A DNA stretch of 64,000 nucleotides from Pantoea sp. alder81 (GTDB taxonomy: Bacteria > Pseudomonadota > Gammaproteobacteria > Enterobacterales > Enterobacteriaceae). The notes under the pieces were generated by a model that worked only from the letters and a program-made list of their open reading frames with translations, had not been told where the DNA came from and did no database searches. Shown here piece by piece: positions 1 through 6,754 of the stretch (positions are counted from its first letter, which is position 1; each line of letters begins with the position of its first letter). The position numbers and the translations under genes are program-made. The DNA lies in assembly GCF_020179835.1 (NCBI RefSeq), contig NZ_JAIUDA010000008.1, positions 124,001 through 188,000 of the forward strand. The letters are read 5' to 3'.

Positions 1-73
1 ATCAAGGAGTCAGAGATTGTTCTAAATTTCACCAACCGATTGGCGAACGCTGGATCACCCCTCCGAGATACTT

Positions 74-79
74 TATAAT
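74..79 (+). promoter_or_regulatory. -10 element of the tRNA-Ile2 promoter
   Basis: A perfect TATAAT lies 12 bp before the first base of the tRNA, the spacing expected for a stable-RNA promoter with a short 5' leader. A -35 element is not obvious; the hexamer about 17 bp upstream (TGGATC, near 51) matches TTGACA poorly. Confidence 0.6.
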
Positions 80-91
80 CCCCGCTCCGCT

Positions 92-167
92 GGCCCCTTA
101 GCTCAGTGGTTAGAGCAGGCGACTCATAATCGCTTGGTCGCTGGTTCAAACCCAGCAGGGGCCACCA
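92..167 (+). tRNA. ileX: tRNA-Ile2 (CAU anticodon, read as k2CAU), ileX
   Basis: A 76-nt tRNA with acceptor arms GGCCCCT and AGGGGCC, a T arm GCTGG/CCAGC and an encoded 3' CCA. The anticodon is CAT. The sequence is nearly identical to E. coli ileX, whose C34 is converted to lysidine by TilS so that the tRNA reads AUA isoleucine codons rather than Met. Gene finders that use the anticodon alone would call it tRNA-Met. In E. coli ileX sits in the same region, upstream of fadH and alx, which supports the identity. tRNA 3' ends are common integration sites, and the DNA to the right is low-GC and accessory. Confidence 0.95.
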
Positions 168-469
168 AATTCTCCATTCCAATCAATAGCTCATAATAAT
201 TTATAATCTTTCAATTGATATAGTTGCTTAGCGACGTCCTAATCCCGCTCTCATAATATTTAGCTAGTTTTATAATCACCCAGCTTGAAATGAAATCAGC
301 AACTCACGGGCGGGCATGGAATGTTTAAGCCGGACTTAATTTTCTGGAATAAATCAGCAAAGCAGTGAATCAGAGAGCTTAACAATGCGTAAAATCCTCC
401 ACTCCGAATACACGTTCCGGCGGTCACACGAAGGTGTGGCTGCCCCGACGGTTTTTTCGGGGGTTACCC
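168..469. other. AT-rich intergenic stretch with tandem hairpins after the tRNA
   Basis: No convincing gene starts here apart from a 46-codon reading frame at 385-525 that overlaps the next gene in another frame and looks fortuitous. AT-rich motifs of the form CATAAT and TTTATAATC recur near 191-206 and 255-280. Two hairpins lie just before the next start: CACAC-gaag-GTGTG (425-438), and CCCCGA/TCGGGG (443-462). The second lies directly beside the presumed ribosome binding site of the downstream gene and could affect its translation. Confidence 0.4.
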
Positions 470-700
470 ATGCAATCAAGAACTCGAGCGTTTCGCCGCC
501 ATCATATGAAAAGGCTCAAAGCTAAACGCAGTCATTATAATAATGCTGCTTACAACTGGCCTAAAGGCGCGACTATCGTCAATATCGGTAAGGCTTACCA
601 TACGCCATGCCCCTGTTCATGCTGGATGTGCGGACATCCGCGTACACATCACGGAATGAACATGCAGGAAATGAGAGCAAGAGCCAAACACCAAGACTAA
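470..700 (+). CDS. Small Cys-rich, basic conserved protein of unknown function
   Basis: A 76-residue reading frame from ATG at 470; a GTG start at 434 would give 88 residues but has no ribosome site, whereas GGGGG lies close before 470. It begins with a basic segment (RRHHMKRLKAKR) and carries the motif CPCSCWMCGHPR followed by HH. I recall small enterobacterial hypothetical proteins with a similar arginine/histidine N-terminus and a CxC/CxxC-GNPRKH-type motif, but know no function. The cysteine spacing suggests a metal-binding knuckle. It stands alone in the low-GC stretch after ileX, in a setting typical of acquired DNA. Confidence 0.55.
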   Translation: MQSRTRAFRRHHMKRLKAKRSHYNNAAYNWPKGATIVNIGKAYHTPCPCSCWMCGHPRTHHGMNMQEMRARAKHQD

Positions 701-795
701 GCTGCTGAGCCCATCTCAATGGTGGGCTAACTCCCGACAAGTACCTTCTGATAAACCACCTTAATTACGTATGCTTTATACAAGATTTCTAAAAA

Positions 796-972
796 ATGAA
801 AAAAGCTCTTTTATGGTTAATTCAGTCATTTATCTACCTCATACCCATCGCAGCTGTTGTTGCAGGGATCTACATTTTTGCCTGCTTTATGCCAAATTAC
901 GCAGCCTTCCTCAGCATATCCTTGGTGATCGTGGTTTCCTTCATCTACATCAAATACAACAGATGGTATTGA
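796..972 (+). CDS. Putative two-helix small membrane protein (58 aa)
   Basis: A 58-codon frame from ATG at 796 to TGA at 970-972. It starts MKKALLWLIQSFIYLIPIAA and reads as two hydrophobic helices (about residues 5-30 and 34-51) joined by MPNYA, ending in the charged tail KYNRWY. This composition is unlikely by chance and fits a small inner-membrane protein. No strong Shine-Dalgarno sequence is visible before the start, which lowers confidence. A stable hairpin overlaps its 3' end. I do not recognise the family; a partial remnant of a larger membrane protein is possible. Confidence 0.45.
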   Translation: MKKALLWLIQSFIYLIPIAAVVAGIYIFACFMPNYAAFLSISLVIVVSFIYIKYNRWY

Positions 973-992
973 ATGTTTCCAACACCATCTGT
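959..992. terminator. Hairpin between convergent small ORF and mgtC-like gene
   Basis: Arms ACAGATGGTATTG (959-971) and CAACACCATCTGT (980-992) pair over 13 positions with one mismatch around an 8-nt loop. There is no immediate U-tract on either strand, though CTCTTTT follows 9 nt later on the plus strand. It overlaps the last codons of the small ORF. It is a plausible weak or bidirectional terminator, or a transcript-end stabiliser. Confidence 0.4.
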
Positions 993-1077
993 CAGCACTC
1001 TCTTTTAACATCCAAACCAAGTCATCGATGTTAGAGTTTCCCAACATGTTGATGGGACGAAGTCGAAACCCAAACAA

Positions 1078-1782
1078 TCACTCCCCTTCCAACCCGCAAA
1101 CCTGCCACCGCACCGAACTCACGCCCTTCTCCAGGCTAATCCGTCCCACCAGACTCTCCAGCTGATCCGTCATGCTCGGTTTCCCCAGCACTTCCGCATT
1201 CACTTCCATGCGATGCGGCGGATTCATATCTTCGCTGTGCAGTGATTGCAGGCGTAATCCGCTGCCGCCGAGGCTGTGCAGCATCAGGCTGCGCACCTGC
1301 ACTTCATCCTGCGCCAGACAGATGATCTGCACTTTATAGTGCTGCACCACTTCTTCCGCAGGCACCAGGCTCTGACGATTAATCCCCTGTGCCAAATCGC
1401 GCAGCAGAATATTGGCGCAAAGAATCACCATGCAGCCAATCGCCGCTTCCAGCAGCAATCCCATGCTACACAGCACACCCACGGCGGCGGTGCACCACAG
1501 GGTTGCGGCAGTATTCAGGCCACGCACGTTCAGGCCGTCGCGCATGATCACCCCGCCGCCGAGAAAACCGATGCCAGAAACCACATAGGCCGCTACGCGT
1601 GAGGCATCAGTGGCGATGCCGGGTACGCTTTGCGTCATCAAAACAAATAAACAGGCGCCAGTGCTGACCAGCGCATTTGTGCGCAAACCGGTCATACGTT
1701 GGCGAAGCTGGCGCTCGCTGCCAATCAGCGCGCCTAAAACCAGCGCGACAGTGACGCGCAGTAAAAAGATTTTCCAATCCAT
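1078..1782 (-). CDS. MgtC/SapB family inner-membrane protein
   Basis: A 234-residue protein. The N-terminal half (about 1-135) has several hydrophobic helices and the family motif GSERQLRQRMTGLRTNALVSTGA, then GIGFLGGG; the C-terminal part (about 145-230) is a soluble ACT-like regulatory domain. MgtC proteins inhibit the F1Fo ATP synthase and help cells survive low magnesium and macrophages; YhiD of E. coli is a relative. Two in-frame ATGs (1785, 1782) follow a GAGG at 1792-1789; the second has the better spacing of 6 nt. A short proline-rich ORF and a palindrome lie in the presumed leader, and a PhoP box lies about 300 bp upstream, echoing the Salmonella mgtC layout. It is divergent from the lipoprotein/Srf cluster. 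Confidence 0.85.
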   Translation of the reverse strand: MDWKIFLLRVTVALVLGALIGSERQLRQRMTGLRTNALVSTGACLFVLMTQSVPGIATDASRVAAYVVSGIGFLGGGVIMRDGLNVRGLNTAATLWCTAAVGVLCSMGLLLEAAIGCMVILCANILLRDLAQGINRQSLVPAEEVVQHYKVQIICLAQDEVQVRSLMLHSLGGSGLRLQSLHSEDMNPPHRMEVNAEVLGKPSMTDQLESLVGRISLEKGVSSVRWQVCGLEGE

Positions 1783-1803
1783 CATAAACCTCACTCCGCT
1801 GCT

Positions 1804-1878
1804 TCAGGCAGGCGGAACTTCAGGGGGGGTAATAAATGGATTACAGCCGGTGCCGCTACCGCTGAAACTCAGCAGCAT
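1804..1878 (-). CDS. Proline-rich leader ORF upstream of the mgtC-like gene (24 codons)
   Basis: On the minus strand an ATG at 1878-1876 opens a 24-codon frame ending with TGA at 1806-1804, about 20 nt before the mgtC-like start. Five of its last eleven residues are proline (TPPEVPPA at the end). In Salmonella the leaders of mgtA and mgtCBR encode short proline-rich peptides (MgtL, MgtP) whose translation couples Mg2+ or proline supply to readthrough. The position and composition here fit that model. No good ribosome site precedes the ATG, so it is a candidate only. Confidence 0.35.
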   Translation of the reverse strand: MLLSFSGSGTGCNPFITPPEVPPA

Positions 1879-1917
1879 CACGCAAAAAAACAGGGGGAGA
1901 TTCTGGAAGGAAATCCA

Positions 1918-1942
1918 CTGTCTTAACGCACGGTTAAGACAG
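1918..1942. promoter_or_regulatory. Perfect 10-bp inverted repeat in the mgtC leader region
   Basis: CTGTCTTAAC and GTTAAGACAG are exact inverted copies around a 5-nt loop (GCACG). It lies about 140 bp upstream of the mgtC-like start, inside the likely leader. No U-tract follows on either strand, so it is not a simple terminator. It could be an RNA hairpin of a leader switch or an operator for a dimeric repressor. Confidence 0.4.
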
Positions 1943-2075
1943 CGTTGAAGGCTATCTTACCGCAGGGACCTTTTGTAATCGTTCGGGACAGGTGTCCAAT
2001 GCAGTTATCCTCTTGGGGTAAAATTCGGCGCGATTGTAAACCTCGCGCCGGTTAATTGCTATCCAACTGCGCTTC

Positions 2076-2092
2076 TGTTTATTGAAGGTTTA
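2076..2092 (+). promoter_or_regulatory. PhoP box, perfect match to the direct-repeat consensus
   Basis: The sequence TGTTTA-TTGAA-GGTTTA matches the PhoP consensus (T/G)GTTTA-N5-(T/G)GTTTA at every defined position. It lies between the mgtC-like gene (minus strand) and the lipoprotein/Srf cluster (plus strand). MgtC genes are classical PhoP targets, so the leftward gene is the likely client; a TACAAT -10 candidate on the minus strand lies at 2038-2033. The plus-strand orientation leaves open control of a rightward transcript as well. Confidence 0.6.
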
Positions 2093-2495
2093 TGCAGCTG
2101 CGCACATCGCCAGCAAGGTTAAACGCGCTGGTATGGCTCTATTCTGGCGTCGCTAAAACAGTTGCAAGATAGCTCCCACTCCTTCCGAAGGGACAAAACC
2201 TCGCTCAAAGTTAAGCAATATTAATGGTTTTGTAATTTATTAATTAAGGTTAATCGGATAGCTTAAGGCGCGGAATAATGGATGTGGCACTCAACGCTTA
2301 AAAGAGTTCCACATTGAACTTAGGATTGCGTGATGAAAGACGGTCCTGTTGGGTGAATTTTCGTTCTATACCCATAAATTTTACTCTTCAGCACTAAATA
2401 TTTGATTTGGTCTGCCGATGTCTATTAAGCGTCGTTAAGACCTGAGACTTTCACACCTGCTTTTAAGATTTAAAGGTAAGAACAGGTTCAACGAT

Positions 2496-2523
2496 CTACT
2501 GCTATTTATAGTAGTAGTTTTTT
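2496..2523 (+). terminator. Intrinsic terminator without an upstream gene
   Basis: A 9-bp stem (CTACTGCTA / TAGTAGTAG, one G-U pair) with a TTTA loop is followed by TTTTTT. It stands 120 bp before the lipoprotein ATG. Because no gene on the plus strand precedes it, it either ends a small RNA or acts as an attenuator in the leader of the downstream operon. Confidence 0.6.
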
Positions 2524-2641
2524 AATAAGACTTATGCTGGGAAGCAATAACCAGTCAAACGTTAAATCAATAACAGCAATAGTGTCGATGGACAGCACAC
2601 TTTTTTCGCTCTGATCCATTCGATATTTTAAGGATAAAATA

Positions 2642-3382
2642 ATGGCGAATACGTTTAAACGCAGCACATCCTGTCTGCTTGTCTCTCTCACCCTGCTGCT
2701 TGGTGGCTGTGCTAATACCGGTAGCTCCCTTTTGTCAGGCACCAAACCTGATCCGCGTCTGACCAGTGGTGAACAATCCCAATTATTTAGCAGCTCAGCT
2801 GCGCAGGGTTGTGGTGTAGGGGCTCTGGCGGGTGCAGGCTTGGGTGCTTTGACCGGTGCTCTGGCTGGAAATGGTAAAAAAGCCCTCGTGGGCGCTGCTG
2901 TTGGCGGTGCTGCCGGATGTGCTGCCGGTGTAGCGGCAAACTACTACCTTGATAGTCTGAAAAAAGATTACGCCACCACTGCTGACCGCTTGCAAGCAAT
3001 GGACAAAGACATCAACAAAGATACCGCAGATATAGCGAAAACAACCGCTGCAATGAAAGCGGTAATCCATGACAACAGTGCAACACTGACCAAAATTAGC
3101 GTGCAGAAAGACAAAGCTGGCTTTGATAAAGCCGGTGCCAAAAAAGAACTGGCCCAGATTGACGCAAACGTCAGCGTGATGAAAGACAAAATTAAAGTTA
3201 TGAAAGAGAAGAGCGATGGTTATAAATTCGCTATCAGTGGCCAGACCACCAGCAATGCCAAAGACAAAGCCCAACTGACCAAACTTAAGACCGAGTATAA
3301 CGAACTCAATAATCAGATTACCGTGCTGGAATCTGAGACGGATGGTTTATACAGCCAACGCCAGGCTATTTCACTGGGTTGA
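2642..3382 (+). CDS. Glycine-zipper/coiled-coil lipoprotein
   Basis: A 246-residue protein with a lipoprotein signal ending in the lipobox LLGGC (Cys23). Residues about 55-103 are a Gly/Ala-rich zipper segment (GVGALAGAGLGALTGALAG, then GAAVGGAAGCAAGVAA), typical of membrane-inserting or OmpA/SlyB-like helices. Residues about 110-245 form a long Lys/Asp-rich coiled coil with heptad character. The start follows AAGGAT at a good distance. The protein is probably anchored in the outer membrane and spans part of the periplasm. It is the first gene rightward from the divergent region and sits before a second coiled-coil lipoprotein and the Srf cluster. The exact family was not recognised. Confidence 0.8.
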   Translation: MANTFKRSTSCLLVSLTLLLGGCANTGSSLLSGTKPDPRLTSGEQSQLFSSSAAQGCGVGALAGAGLGALTGALAGNGKKALVGAAVGGAAGCAAGVAANYYLDSLKKDYATTADRLQAMDKDINKDTADIAKTTAAMKAVIHDNSATLTKISVQKDKAGFDKAGAKKELAQIDANVSVMKDKIKVMKEKSDGYKFAISGQTTSNAKDKAQLTKLKTEYNELNNQITVLESETDGLYSQRQAISLG

Positions 3383-3389
3383 TAATGAC

Positions 3390-3416
3390 GGGCCGATACT
3401 ATTATCGGCCCTGTTT
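3390..3416 (+). terminator. Terminator after the first lipoprotein gene
   Basis: GGGCCGATA and TATCGGCCC (9 bp, 4-nt loop CTAT) start 7 nt after the stop codon and are followed by TGTTT. The U-tract is short, so partial readthrough into the next gene is likely. Confidence 0.65.
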
Positions 3417-3473
3417 AGCACTCTTCGCTGTGTACGACATTTTGTTCAGCTTTCTGAATACATGGACGCCTTC

Positions 3474-3956
3474 ATGAGAATTTACGTTTTACTCGCTTCA
3501 ATACTCCTTGCTGGATGTGCCACATCTCCTCAAGACTGTGATTTGCATGCTCAAGACCCGAGCTTTCTTACCAAATTGAGTTGCACCTCCTCGGGTGGTT
3601 ACAGACAAAAAGTCGACGATCAAGAGCGCCATGTTCTGCAAAGCCAGCGTGACAATAAAATTGCACAACAAAACCTCGCTGATACCCAAACCAGGGAACA
3701 AGCATCCAGTCAGAAGCTGGCAGATGAGCAAACGCGATTAAAAGCAGCACGTTCTGATCTGGCACAGACATTGAAAAAGCTTAAATCCGGCAAATCCAAT
3801 AGTCAGCAGCGCCAGCAAGAAATTAATGAACTGGTGAAGCTACAGCAACAGTCCCAACAGGCTAACAGTGCCAGCGACGTTGCCGACATCGAGCAGAAAA
3901 TCGCTGCCGCCAAAAGCAGGATTAAAGTGCTAGAGCAGGCTAACTCAATTCAATAA
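3474..3956 (+). CDS. Small coiled-coil lipoprotein
   Basis: A 160-residue protein with a very short lipoprotein signal MRIYVLLASILLAGC (Cys15). The frame is open further upstream, but ATG 3474 gives the cleanest signal and has GGA 8 nt before it; ATG 3462 is the alternative. After Cys15 come a short segment with two further cysteines (DCDL and LSCTSS, possibly a disulfide) and a Gln/Lys-rich coiled coil over about residues 45-158. It resembles the C-terminal half of the preceding lipoprotein in style rather than in clear sequence. Function unknown; its place suggests a periplasmic partner of the Srf cluster. Confidence 0.75.
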   Translation: MRIYVLLASILLAGCATSPQDCDLHAQDPSFLTKLSCTSSGGYRQKVDDQERHVLQSQRDNKIAQQNLADTQTREQASSQKLADEQTRLKAARSDLAQTLKKLKSGKSNSQQRQQEINELVKLQQQSQQANSASDVADIEQKIAAAKSRIKVLEQANSIQ

Positions 3957-4039
3957 CCGTCACCTGAGTGGCGGGATTGTTTTCTCGCCCCATAGCCAAT
4001 CGGCATTTACAGCTAATAAAACCAAAACGAATCTGGGCT

Positions 4040-5179
4040 ATGCAACGACTAACTAGATCAGCGCCAATTGATGAGGCAACGCTCACCACCTACGAGGAAA
4101 CGGTCGCCATTATCCACCGTTATCTTCCCCCTGCTCTCGCGCTGTTGTATGCAACAGCGCGTCGCAGCGCAGAAGGGAATCTGGAGTGGTGGACCGCGCG
4201 GCAGGGTCTCGCTACGCCGTTGTCAGCGCTGAGCGACGCTGAACAAGCCCAGATTCAGTCTAAGCGGCAGGAATACCAAGATACGGTTGCCAGCTTGATT
4301 GAACAGCTTACCGCGCGCGGAGAAACTCATCCGGCCCATGCACTGCAAACCTTGCTCACTCATTCTCAGGCTTTGGCGTGCTATGGCGTTGGGGGTGAAC
4401 CGGTTTTAATCAACTGGGCCATTCCAGTTCAACAAACGCCAGCAGAGATAACACCTGCGCCACAAAGGCGAAAATTACTGCCATGGATGCTCTTGCTGCC
4501 CTTATTGCTGTTGCTGGCACTCGCGTGGTGGTGGTATCACAACCGTTCACCAGCCGCCCTCCCCGTGCAACGCGAAATGCCTGCTGCAGTGACCGATATC
4601 TCGCCGAAAAAGACCCAGTTAACGCCGGAAAATCCCAGCGTTAATCTTGCCAAAACCAAGGACTTTGGCCGAATCAAAGTCAATTTGACCTGGCAGCAGG
4701 GCCCAAATAAACAGCCAGTAGATCTGGATGTTGCCGCCTTCGTTCGATTGAAAAATGGCAAAAACGGTGGCGTGGAAGCACTCAGTAAATTCCTGGGTGA
4801 CTACGACAAACCGCCTTTCATGCTATTGCAAAAAGATCTGCGCGACGGCGGAAATCAAGATGGCGAATGGCTCTTCATCAACGGCAGCCAATGGCAGGAG
4901 ATTGATGAAGTGCTGATTTACAGCTTCATCTATGGTGGCGCGAATAACTGGCAGGGGCTTGATGCCACTATCACCCTCTCTGTTCCAAACCAGCCGCCGA
5001 TCACCTCCACCTTAGTGAATGGGGATGAACGTCATGAAGTGGCAGCAATTGCACGTTTAAAGAACGTTGAGGGTGACCTCCATGTTGAGCGGCTCAACAG
5101 CTTCTTCCCCGATCGTGAGTCATTGGCTAAGCATTACGGCTGGAACTTTGAATGGACGCCGGGTGCCAGCAAAAATTAA
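4040..5179 (+). CDS. Membrane-anchored TerD-like stress protein, first gene of the Srf cluster
   Basis: A 379-residue protein in three parts. The N-terminal helical domain (1-140) contains IDEATLTTYEETVA and a WWTA segment; a transmembrane helix follows at about 146-167 (LPWMLLLPLLLLLALAWWWY); the C-terminal domain (about 207-379) matches the TerD/TerZ calcium-binding fold through PVDLDVAAFVRLKNG, GEWLFINGSQW, EVLIYSFIYGGANNW and YGWNFEWTPG. Tellurium-resistance TerD proteins are cytosolic stress proteins; fusion to a membrane anchor, putting the TerD part probably in the periplasm, is unusual. Neither ATG 4040 nor an upstream GTG (3968) has a clear ribosome site; 4040 is chosen. Genes for SrfA, SrfB and SrfC follow in the same direction. 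Confidence 0.75.
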   Translation: MQRLTRSAPIDEATLTTYEETVAIIHRYLPPALALLYATARRSAEGNLEWWTARQGLATPLSALSDAEQAQIQSKRQEYQDTVASLIEQLTARGETHPAHALQTLLTHSQALACYGVGGEPVLINWAIPVQQTPAEITPAPQRRKLLPWMLLLPLLLLLALAWWWYHNRSPAALPVQREMPAAVTDISPKKTQLTPENPSVNLAKTKDFGRIKVNLTWQQGPNKQPVDLDVAAFVRLKNGKNGGVEALSKFLGDYDKPPFMLLQKDLRDGGNQDGEWLFINGSQWQEIDEVLIYSFIYGGANNWQGLDATITLSVPNQPPITSTLVNGDERHEVAAIARLKNVEGDLHVERLNSFFPDRESLAKHYGWNFEWTPGASKN

Positions 5180-5228
5180 TCACCGCCATGTGACTTGCGT
5201 TAATTAGCAGCCCTAAAAGGTTTAGACA

Positions 5229-6737
5229 ATGCGAAATTCGATTCAGGGACCACTGTTACGTACCGGGAACAACTCTTCATTCAAAGCGCTGGGTGAAACC
5301 GGCTACCCCGTATTTAAAATGGCTTTTCAATTGCGAGAGGCCATCTACCGCCTTGATGCTGGGCGCGATTTGGCCCGGCATCTTGCCGTTCCACAAAATG
5401 AGCAGGGCGGCGATCGCACTGACTGGTACAGCAGTTTTTCCGGTGATGTCATTCCCTGGAGTGGCGCCACGGAAAGCGAACGCGCTTCGGCGCGTCAGCA
5501 ATTCACCGAATTCCAGATGGCAGTCCAGGCGTTAAGTGAAAAGATGTTGAATACCGAAAGCAGTCACGCGGGCGGCGACCGGCGGGTATTTGCGCAGTTA
5601 TTAACATCGGCGGTTAGCTTTCCAGATGATGAGTTTCTTTATTTGGTGAATGGGACGTTGGTGATCACGTTCTGGGGATTTGTTCATCCCACTGGCGAGC
5701 AGCGCAACCCGATGCACTGGTTGCAGCCCGGCTCAGTGCCTGCGCCAGTGCAAACGCACATGGCTCCGGTCACACCATCCATCAACCAACCTTTAGCACA
5801 ACCGCTGTCAACGGCGACCCACACCATTGAAACAGTGACACACACCCAACGCAGGAGATGGAGTTGGCGCTGGTTACTATGGCTGTTAGTCGCCCTGCTC
5901 TCTCTTGCGCTGATTCTGGGATTGTTGCGTGGCTGTGTTCCCTCACTTTCACTACCCGGTTTGCCCAAATTATCTGGTGATAGGCATCACAGCCTTCCTG
6001 TTAGCGATACAGGGAATAGAGGAGTTGAGGCCAATCCTTATAACGACTCATCCGTTGATATCCCTGTGAAAAGTGTTCAAGCCAACGCGACCAACAAGGC
6101 GCCCATAACAGGTTCTGCTGAGGCACCTCCGGCTCTGGATGGTACAGGCTCGCAGATTGAAAAAGAGCCAACGGCGAATGAAACCGCGACGCCAGCGGAA
6201 GCCGCCAAAACGCAGCCAGAAGCGCCAGCCAACCCTGAGATGCCTGCAACTGAACCCGCAGCGGACACCACGGCAGCAAGCGTGCCAGAGGCACCCAATA
6301 GTGAATCGAAAAACCCTGCGGTAACCACTGATCCCCTCCCACCGGTCAAGGCCGCACAGGGCGATCCGCTGACACTGCCCACCGCGTTACCTGATGGCCC
6401 AGCGCAGTTTCTTAATGGGAAATGGCGGGTCAACGGCGGCATCCAGGACAAATTCACCGGCAAGCCTCTGCAGTTGCAATACAACTTTGATCAGGGCAAA
6501 GGGACCGTCAGTGTTCGCCAGTCCAATGGCGTAGTCTGCACCGGTCCGGCTTCAGGGAGAGTGCAAAAAGGCGCGCTCAGCATTACCAATCCTGAGCAGA
6601 TGAAATGTAGCGATGACTCAAACTTTATCGGCCCGACCATAGCGTGCAAATCCCCCGCTTCTGGTCACACCGACTGTGTCGGTAGCAATGATGGGGATAA
6701 GACCTTCCCTATTCGTATGCTGCAACCTCATTCTTAA
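5229..6737 (+). CDS. srfA: SrfA family protein
   Basis: A 502-residue protein. The N-terminal cytosolic domain (about 1-155) has the family features LLRTGNNSSFKALGETGYPVF, a conserved DRTDWYS...WSGA stretch and YLVNGTLVITFWGFV. A single transmembrane helix lies at about 214-235. A long Ala/Pro/Thr/Glu-rich linker (about 265-390) leads to a C-terminal periplasmic domain (about 395-500) with four cysteines. In Salmonella srfA lies beside srfB and srfC, genes first noted as regulated by SsrB; in Xenorhabdus the SrfABC set was reported as a cytotoxin, and a general bacterial role is unsettled. The start follows AAAAGG at a proper distance. It lies 17 bp before srfB. Confidence 0.8.
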   Translation: MRNSIQGPLLRTGNNSSFKALGETGYPVFKMAFQLREAIYRLDAGRDLARHLAVPQNEQGGDRTDWYSSFSGDVIPWSGATESERASARQQFTEFQMAVQALSEKMLNTESSHAGGDRRVFAQLLTSAVSFPDDEFLYLVNGTLVITFWGFVHPTGEQRNPMHWLQPGSVPAPVQTHMAPVTPSINQPLAQPLSTATHTIETVTHTQRRRWSWRWLLWLLVALLSLALILGLLRGCVPSLSLPGLPKLSGDRHHSLPVSDTGNRGVEANPYNDSSVDIPVKSVQANATNKAPITGSAEAPPALDGTGSQIEKEPTANETATPAEAAKTQPEAPANPEMPATEPAADTTAASVPEAPNSESKNPAVTTDPLPPVKAAQGDPLTLPTALPDGPAQFLNGKWRVNGGIQDKFTGKPLQLQYNFDQGKGTVSVRQSNGVVCTGPASGRVQKGALSITNPEQMKCSDDSNFIGPTIACKSPASGHTDCVGSNDGDKTFPIRMLQPHS

Positions 6738-6754
6738 ACAGGGACGAATAACTT

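Larger units (their letters stand above)
1943..2641. other. Long divergent intergenic region between mgtC-like gene and lipoprotein gene
   Basis: About 700 bp with no convincing protein gene. Besides the PhoP box it holds several structured elements on the plus strand: GGACAGGTGTCC (about 1987-1998), a bulged stem TGTGG...CCACA (about 2283-2315), and an intrinsic terminator at 2496-2523 that has no gene upstream on its strand. The last implies a rightward noncoding transcript or an attenuated leader of the following operon. Confidence 0.5.

Noticed and set aside
92-167. Reading the tRNA as tRNA-Met from its CAT anticodon
   Set aside because: The body matches ileX (tRNA-Ile2), whose anticodon is modified to lysidine, and the synteny agrees.
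385-525. 46-codon frame overlapping the Cys-rich gene
   Set aside because: No ribosome site, no recognisable features, and the overlapping frame carries a conserved-looking motif.
826-1077. 83-codon minus-strand frame upstream of nothing
   Set aside because: TTG start, no ribosome site, overlaps the more protein-like 58-residue membrane frame; composition is not convincing.
1918-1942. Intrinsic terminator in the mgtC leader
   Set aside because: The inverted repeat is perfect but AT-rich and no U-tract follows on either strand.
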